Under the pieces are notes generated by a model, which made no database searches, was not told the origin of the DNA, and saw only the letters and a list, made by a program, of their open reading frames with translations. This document shows positions 52,506 through 53,552 of a stretch of DNA of 53,552 bases, piece after piece. The DNA is from Exiguobacterium sp. TNDT2 (GTDB lineage: Bacteria; Bacillota; Bacilli; Exiguobacteriales; Exiguobacteriaceae). Where the stretch lies: NCBI RefSeq assembly GCF_003331145.1, contig NZ_QLVE01000018.1, positions 1 through 53,552 of the forward strand, given 5' to 3'. Within the stretch, counting starts at the first letter, position 1. Each line of letters starts with the position of its first letter. Both the position numbers and the translations under genes were made by a program.

Positions 52506-53156
52506 ATGAAGGTACAAGGATTTTTAAGGTTATTTTGGACCACGCTCGTCTTCGGGACGTTGTTTGGGTTTGTCATGAACTTGCTGGCCAACCCCGGCTA
52601 TTTAGTGAGTCAATCATGGGAAGCGATTGTGACGGCACTCAGTTACTCGAGCACATGGACCGGGATTAGCATGATGGGCTTCTTCGCCTACTTGATTGTC
52701 CACCGAGTCGGTTTGGATTTGTTCCGTGGTCCGAGACTATGGAATCGTGTACAAGTGCTGTTAATCGCCTTCGCACTATTTGATGCGGTTTACCTTCGTA
52801 TGCTCGCTTTTGGTAACGATCATATGTGGCGCTATATCGGTGAGATGGTCGTGTTGGTGATGGTATCTTGGATTATCGCGACGAGTAAGGCAAAGCAGAC
52901 GAACTCGAGCGCGTTCATCCCGACGCTCTTCTTGATGATCGTTATCACGTTGATTGAATGGATTCCAGCCCTTCAGGCGACGGATGAAATCGCCCTTTTG
53001 TGGCCGGCGTTAGCGACGCTCGTGTTTGCCAATGCGTATCAAGTATTGATGCTGCATCGCTTCCAAGCGCCTGCTCAAGCAGAGGATGCCAAACCATCGA
53101 CAAAGAATCAGGCTAAAGCTAAATCTAAGAATCGGGTGTCTTCTAAATCGTCCTAA
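52506..53156 (+). CDS. kbaA: KbaA-like membrane protein (KinB signalling pathway activator)
   Basis: In B. subtilis KbaA is needed for KinB kinase activity feeding the sporulation phosphorelay. The 216-residue product has about six hydrophobic segments (about 10-28, 40-66, 83-100, 108-126, 138-154, 160-180) with family-like segments MMGFFAYLIVHRVGLDLFR and VQVLLIAFALFDAVYLR, and KAKQTNSSAFIPTLF, then a Lys/Ser-rich tail (about 190-216). Identification rests on these segments and on the salA neighbourhood. The ribosome site is weak. Its role in a probable non-sporulator is unknown. Confidence 0.78.
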   Translation: MKVQGFLRLFWTTLVFGTLFGFVMNLLANPGYLVSQSWEAIVTALSYSSTWTGISMMGFFAYLIVHRVGLDLFRGPRLWNRVQVLLIAFALFDAVYLRMLAFGNDHMWRYIGEMVVLVMVSWIIATSKAKQTNSSAFIPTLFLMIVITLIEWIPALQATDEIALLWPALATLVFANAYQVLMLHRFQAPAQAEDAKPSTKNQAKAKSKNRVSSKSS

Positions 53157-53195
53157 CATCAATAGGAACGGAAGCACTCGATAGTTACACTCTTC

Positions 53196-53240
53196 AACAA
53201 CGTAGCGTCGCCCTAGGTGGGAGGACGCTACGTTGTTTTT
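53196..53240 (+). terminator. Strong terminator after kbaA
   Basis: A perfect 14-bp stem AACAACGTAGCGTC (53196-53209) and GACGCTACGTTGTT (53224-53237) with a 14-base loop and five T. Confidence 0.92.
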
Positions 53241-53312
53241 ATGTGAGGAAAGTCGGTTTTCAACGTTGGAAAAAAGATTCCCGAAGAAAATAAAGTTTTT
53301 TTAGAAAAACAG

Positions 53313-53341
53313 TTGACGAAAATGCGGGGCGCTGATATATT
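53313..53341 (+). promoter_or_regulatory. rRNA operon promoter P1
   Basis: TTGACG (53313-53318), 17-base spacer, TATATT (53336-53341), preceded by an A/T-rich tract (53281-53310) that looks like an UP element. It points towards the end of the window where 16S rRNA must begin. Confidence 0.8.
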
Positions 53342-53406
53342 AATAAACGTCGCTGCTGTTCAAATCTGAACAACAGAAAGCGGATGAAAAAAATAATAAA
53401 AAACGG

Positions 53407-53435
53407 TTGACTTTCAAAAGTCAAATCGCTATTAT
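53407..53435 (+). promoter_or_regulatory. rRNA operon promoter P2
   Basis: TTGACT (53407-53412), 17-base spacer, TATTAT (53430-53435), about 94 bases after P1 and also preceded by an A-rich tract. Tandem promoters are usual for Bacillales rRNA operons. Confidence 0.82.
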
Positions 53436-53552
53436 TAAAAAGTCGCTAACACGACAGACACTTGGTCTTTGAAAACTGAACGATGAGGCAAAAATGTTTT
53501 ACATTTTTTGAATGAAGCGCAAGCTTCGTCATTTTTAAAGAGCTATATCAAA
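53436..53552 (+). promoter_or_regulatory. rRNA operon leader with boxA, ending just before 16S rRNA
   Basis: TGGTCTTTGAAAACT (53463-53477) matches the boxA antitermination element bound by NusB and S10. A small hairpin GAAGC-GCAA-GCTTC (53514-53527) follows, then AAAGAGCTATATCAAA at the edge. The mature 16S sequence has not yet begun, so the rRNA gene lies just outside. Confidence 0.8.

Overview
This window is a nearly gapless stretch of core chromosome from a low-to-mid GC Gram-positive of the order Bacillales. It lies exactly between two rRNA operons. It opens with the last ~37 bases of a 5S rRNA gene and its terminators, and closes in the promoter and leader region of another rRNA operon, just before 16S. 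Gene order follows the classical Bacillus block from ctsR to rpsI and on to salA-kbaA. Every protein gene is on the + strand. From remembered family sequences and from the missing sporulation genes, the best guess is Exiguobacterium or a close relative; this is inference, not a database result.

Layout. (1) 1-133: 5S rRNA end and two terminators. (2) 144-6042: the clpC stress operon ctsR-mcsA-mcsB-clpC, behind a CtsR operator, followed by radA. (3) 6158-14025: yacL (PIN/TRAM), isoprenoid genes ispD-ispF, gltX, a tRNA-Cys T-box riboswitch, cysE-cysS, mrnC, rlmB and rae1. (4) 14246-15935: sigH, rpmG, secE, nusG. (5) 16084-26530: rplK-rplA, an L10 leader, rplJ-rplL, a methyltransferase (ybxB), rpoB and rpoC. 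(6) 26538-31254: str operon rpsL-rpsG-fusA-tuf with a long structured leader. (7) 31353-31862: one accessory gene, a nucleotidyltransferase-fold protein. (8) 32242-47025: the S10-spc-alpha ribosomal supercluster from rpsJ to rplQ, with secY, adk, map, infA and rpoA. (9) 47095-51320: ECF vitamin-transporter core (ecfA1-ecfA2-ecfT), truA, and rplM-rpsI behind an L13 leader. (10) 51464-53156: salA and kbaA. (11) 53196-53552: terminator, two tandem rRNA promoters and a boxA-containing leader.

How the genes work together: most of the window makes the ribosome (S5, S7-S14, S17, S19, S3 and the L1-L36 proteins listed), RNA polymerase (alpha, beta, beta'), translation factors (IF1, EF-G, EF-Tu), protein export (SecE, SecY), N-terminal Met removal, tRNA and rRNA modification, and aminoacylation. 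Regulation is mainly by RNA structure in 5' leaders: T-box, L10 and L13 leaders, a candidate L1 site, and two large structured leaders before rpsL and rpsJ that I cannot assign to a described class.

The departures from the Bacillus template are the most informative part. There is no disA between radA and yacL, no L7Ae-like gene before rpsL, no KOW gene between map and infA, and no ybaJ, ybaK, cwlD or gerD around salA. The spc operon carries the 89-residue, zinc-ligand-free S14. An extra nucleotidyltransferase-like gene sits between tuf and rpsJ. sigH and kbaA persist although the neighbouring sporulation and germination genes are gone. I saw no dramatic new multi-gene system, no insertion sequence, no CRISPR array and no tRNA gene.
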